Positions 5,041 to 5,619 of a DNA stretch of 5,619 bases are shown here, in pieces. The notes beneath the pieces were generated by a model. That model made no database searches and had not been told where the DNA came from. It saw only the letters and a list, made by a program, of their open reading frames with translations. The first letter of the stretch is position 1, and every line of letters starts with the position of its first letter. Origin of the DNA: Pseudomonadales bacterium (GTDB lineage Bacteria > Pseudomonadota > Gammaproteobacteria > Pseudomonadales > Azotimanducaceae); NCBI GenBank assembly GCA_021295935.1, contig JAGWBL010000096.1, positions 1 to 5,619 of the forward strand. Direction: 5' to 3'. The translations under genes and the position numbers were made by a program.

Positions 5041-5227
5041 ATCTCTTCCGCCAGCAAGCCGAACATCCCACGGCCGCGTCAAGTCCCATAGAGCCTGTGT
5101 TCGCGGGCTCGGGCTTCGGCGGATCGGACAGTGGGTCGAAGTGGAGGACACGCCGTCAGTACGCGGCATGATCAACAAGATTGCCTATATGGTCAATGTG
5201 GAAGGGGCGAATCAAGGTGAGGCTTAA
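5039..5227 (+). CDS. rpmD: Large-subunit ribosomal protein L30 (uL30), no recognisable start codon
   Basis: This frame encodes a clear L30 body: [20 protein letters not shown], then [20 protein letters not shown], aligning without gaps to E. coli [20 protein letters not shown] and [20 protein letters not shown]. L30 is a small 50S protein binding 23S rRNA. The frame ends with TAA at 5225-5227, overlapping rplO by 11 nt, with a short extra tail (GANQGEA). Upstream, the frame goes back through [11 protein letters not shown] directly to the rpsE TGA. It has no ATG, GTG or TTG before GTG 5141, which is about residue 38 of E. coli L30. The residues before GRVKSH also lack the usual first beta-strand. 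A +1 frameshift from an upstream CTG/ATC frame, stop readthrough, decay or a sequence error are possible. The coordinates given are those of the open frame, not a proven start. Confidence 0.8.
   Translation, partial: [62 protein letters not shown]
5202..5207 (+). promoter_or_regulatory. Shine-Dalgarno supporting the GTG start of rplO
   Basis: AAGGGG lies 9 nt before GTG 5217, within the rpmD coding frame. It gives L15 its own initiation signal, so L15 could be made even if rpmD were not translated. Confidence 0.6.
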
Positions 5228-5619
5228 CGACCTGTCGCCGGCAAAGGCGAGCCGGCGTGTCCGTCAACGGGTGGGCCGTGGCGCCTCCGCCGGCAAAGGC
5301 AAGACGTGCGTGCGTGGCCACAAGGGCCAGAATTGCAGGTCGGGCGGCGGTGTGCGACCCGGATTCGAGGGTGGCCAGCAACCCTTGCAGCGGCGGCTGC
5401 CCGCGTTCGGATTCCGCTCACCCAAGGCCCTGATCACCGGGGAGATACGCCTGTCCGAACTGGCTCGCGTCGATGGCGACGCAGTGGACATGGAGAGCTT
5501 GAGGCGAGCTGGCTTGCTTTCCTTGGCAACGAAGCGCCTCAAGATCATCCAGTCCGGCTCCATCACCCGCGACGTGCACGTCAAGGGCATACGCGTCACC
5601 GCCGGAGCGCGCCAGGCCA
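5217..5619 (+). CDS. rplO: Large-subunit ribosomal protein L15 (uL15), 5' part, GTG start
   Basis: The first 134 codons of L15 (usually about 144-150 aa) run off the window end. L15 is a late-assembling 50S protein with an extended glycine-rich N-terminal arm that reaches into 23S rRNA. Visible signatures are MRLNDLSPAKAS, VGRGASAGKGK, VRGHKGQNCRSGGGVRPGF, EGGQQPLQRRLPAFGF, GEIRLSELARV and VHVKGIRVTAGARQA. GTG at 5217 gives the universal Met-Arg-Leu start. AAGGGG at 5202-5207 is the Shine-Dalgarno, inside rpmD. Unusual points are two cysteines in the arm (C31 and C40, where E. coli has Gly and Ser) and GGQQPLQRRLP in place of the common GGQMPLYRRLP. secY would be expected downstream. Confidence 0.96.
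   Translation, partial: MRLNDLSPAKASRRVRQRVGRGASAGKGKTCVRGHKGQNCRSGGGVRPGFEGGQQPLQRRLPAFGFRSPKALITGEIRLSELARVDGDAVDMESLRRAGLLSLATKRLKIIQSGSITRDVHVKGIRVTAGARQA

Noticed and set aside
5038..5230. Intrinsic terminator after rpsE formed by the inverted repeat
   Set aside because: There is no T-run after the repeat, and rpmD and rplO follow directly in the same operon.
5236..5300. Direct repeat CGCCGGCAAAGGC at 5236-5248 and 5288-5300
   Set aside because: Both copies lie in rplO in different reading frames (S-P-A-K-A and S-A-G-K-G) and come from normal L15 codons; no repeat-based element is suggested.

Overview
This window is an interior slice of a bacterial ribosomal-protein supercluster. It covers the end of the S10 operon and most of the spc operon, with every gene on the + strand. 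The order is rplV (3' end), rpsC, rplP, rpmC, rpsQ, rplN, rplX, rplE, rpsN, rpsH, rplF, rplR, rpsE, rpmD and rplO (5' part). This is the classical bacterial order. The DNA is visibly GC-rich. The L14, L29, S14, L5 and L30 sequences look most like those of Gammaproteobacteria, for example the L29 run NLRMQRASGTLGQTH and the zinc-free long form of S14. Several proteins carry small insertions or unusual substitutions compared with Escherichia coli, so a deep-branching or little-sampled gammaproteobacterium is plausible. That placement is by eye and is moderately confident.

Layout: positions 1-1659 hold the S10-operon part (L22 end, S3, L16, L29, S17). Positions 1662-5619 hold the spc part (L14, L24, L5, S14, S8, L6, L18, S5, L30, L15). 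The packing is very tight: the largest gap between genes is 16 nt (rplX-rplE), and rplP/rpmC, rpmC/rpsQ and rpmD/rplO overlap. The S10-spc boundary (rpsQ-rplN) is only 2 nt, so the intergenic spc promoter known from E. coli has no room here. The whole window is probably one transcription unit relying on translational coupling. No terminator, RNA gene, mobile element or CRISPR array was seen. rplN, rplF and rplO start with GTG.

The products are all ribosome components. S3, S5, S8, S14 and S17 belong to the 30S subunit. L5, L6, L14, L15, L16, L18, L22, L24, L29 and L30 belong to the 50S subunit.

The one real anomaly is rpmD. The L30 body is clearly encoded at about 5066-5227 and well conserved. 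However, its reading frame runs straight back into the rpsE TGA stop (5036-5038) with no ATG, GTG or TTG in between. A perfect inverted repeat (5026-5040) sits on that stop codon. A frameshift, a non-AUG start, stop readthrough, a decayed gene or a sequence error are all possible. Otherwise this is ordinary core-genome DNA, and I do not see a new biological system.
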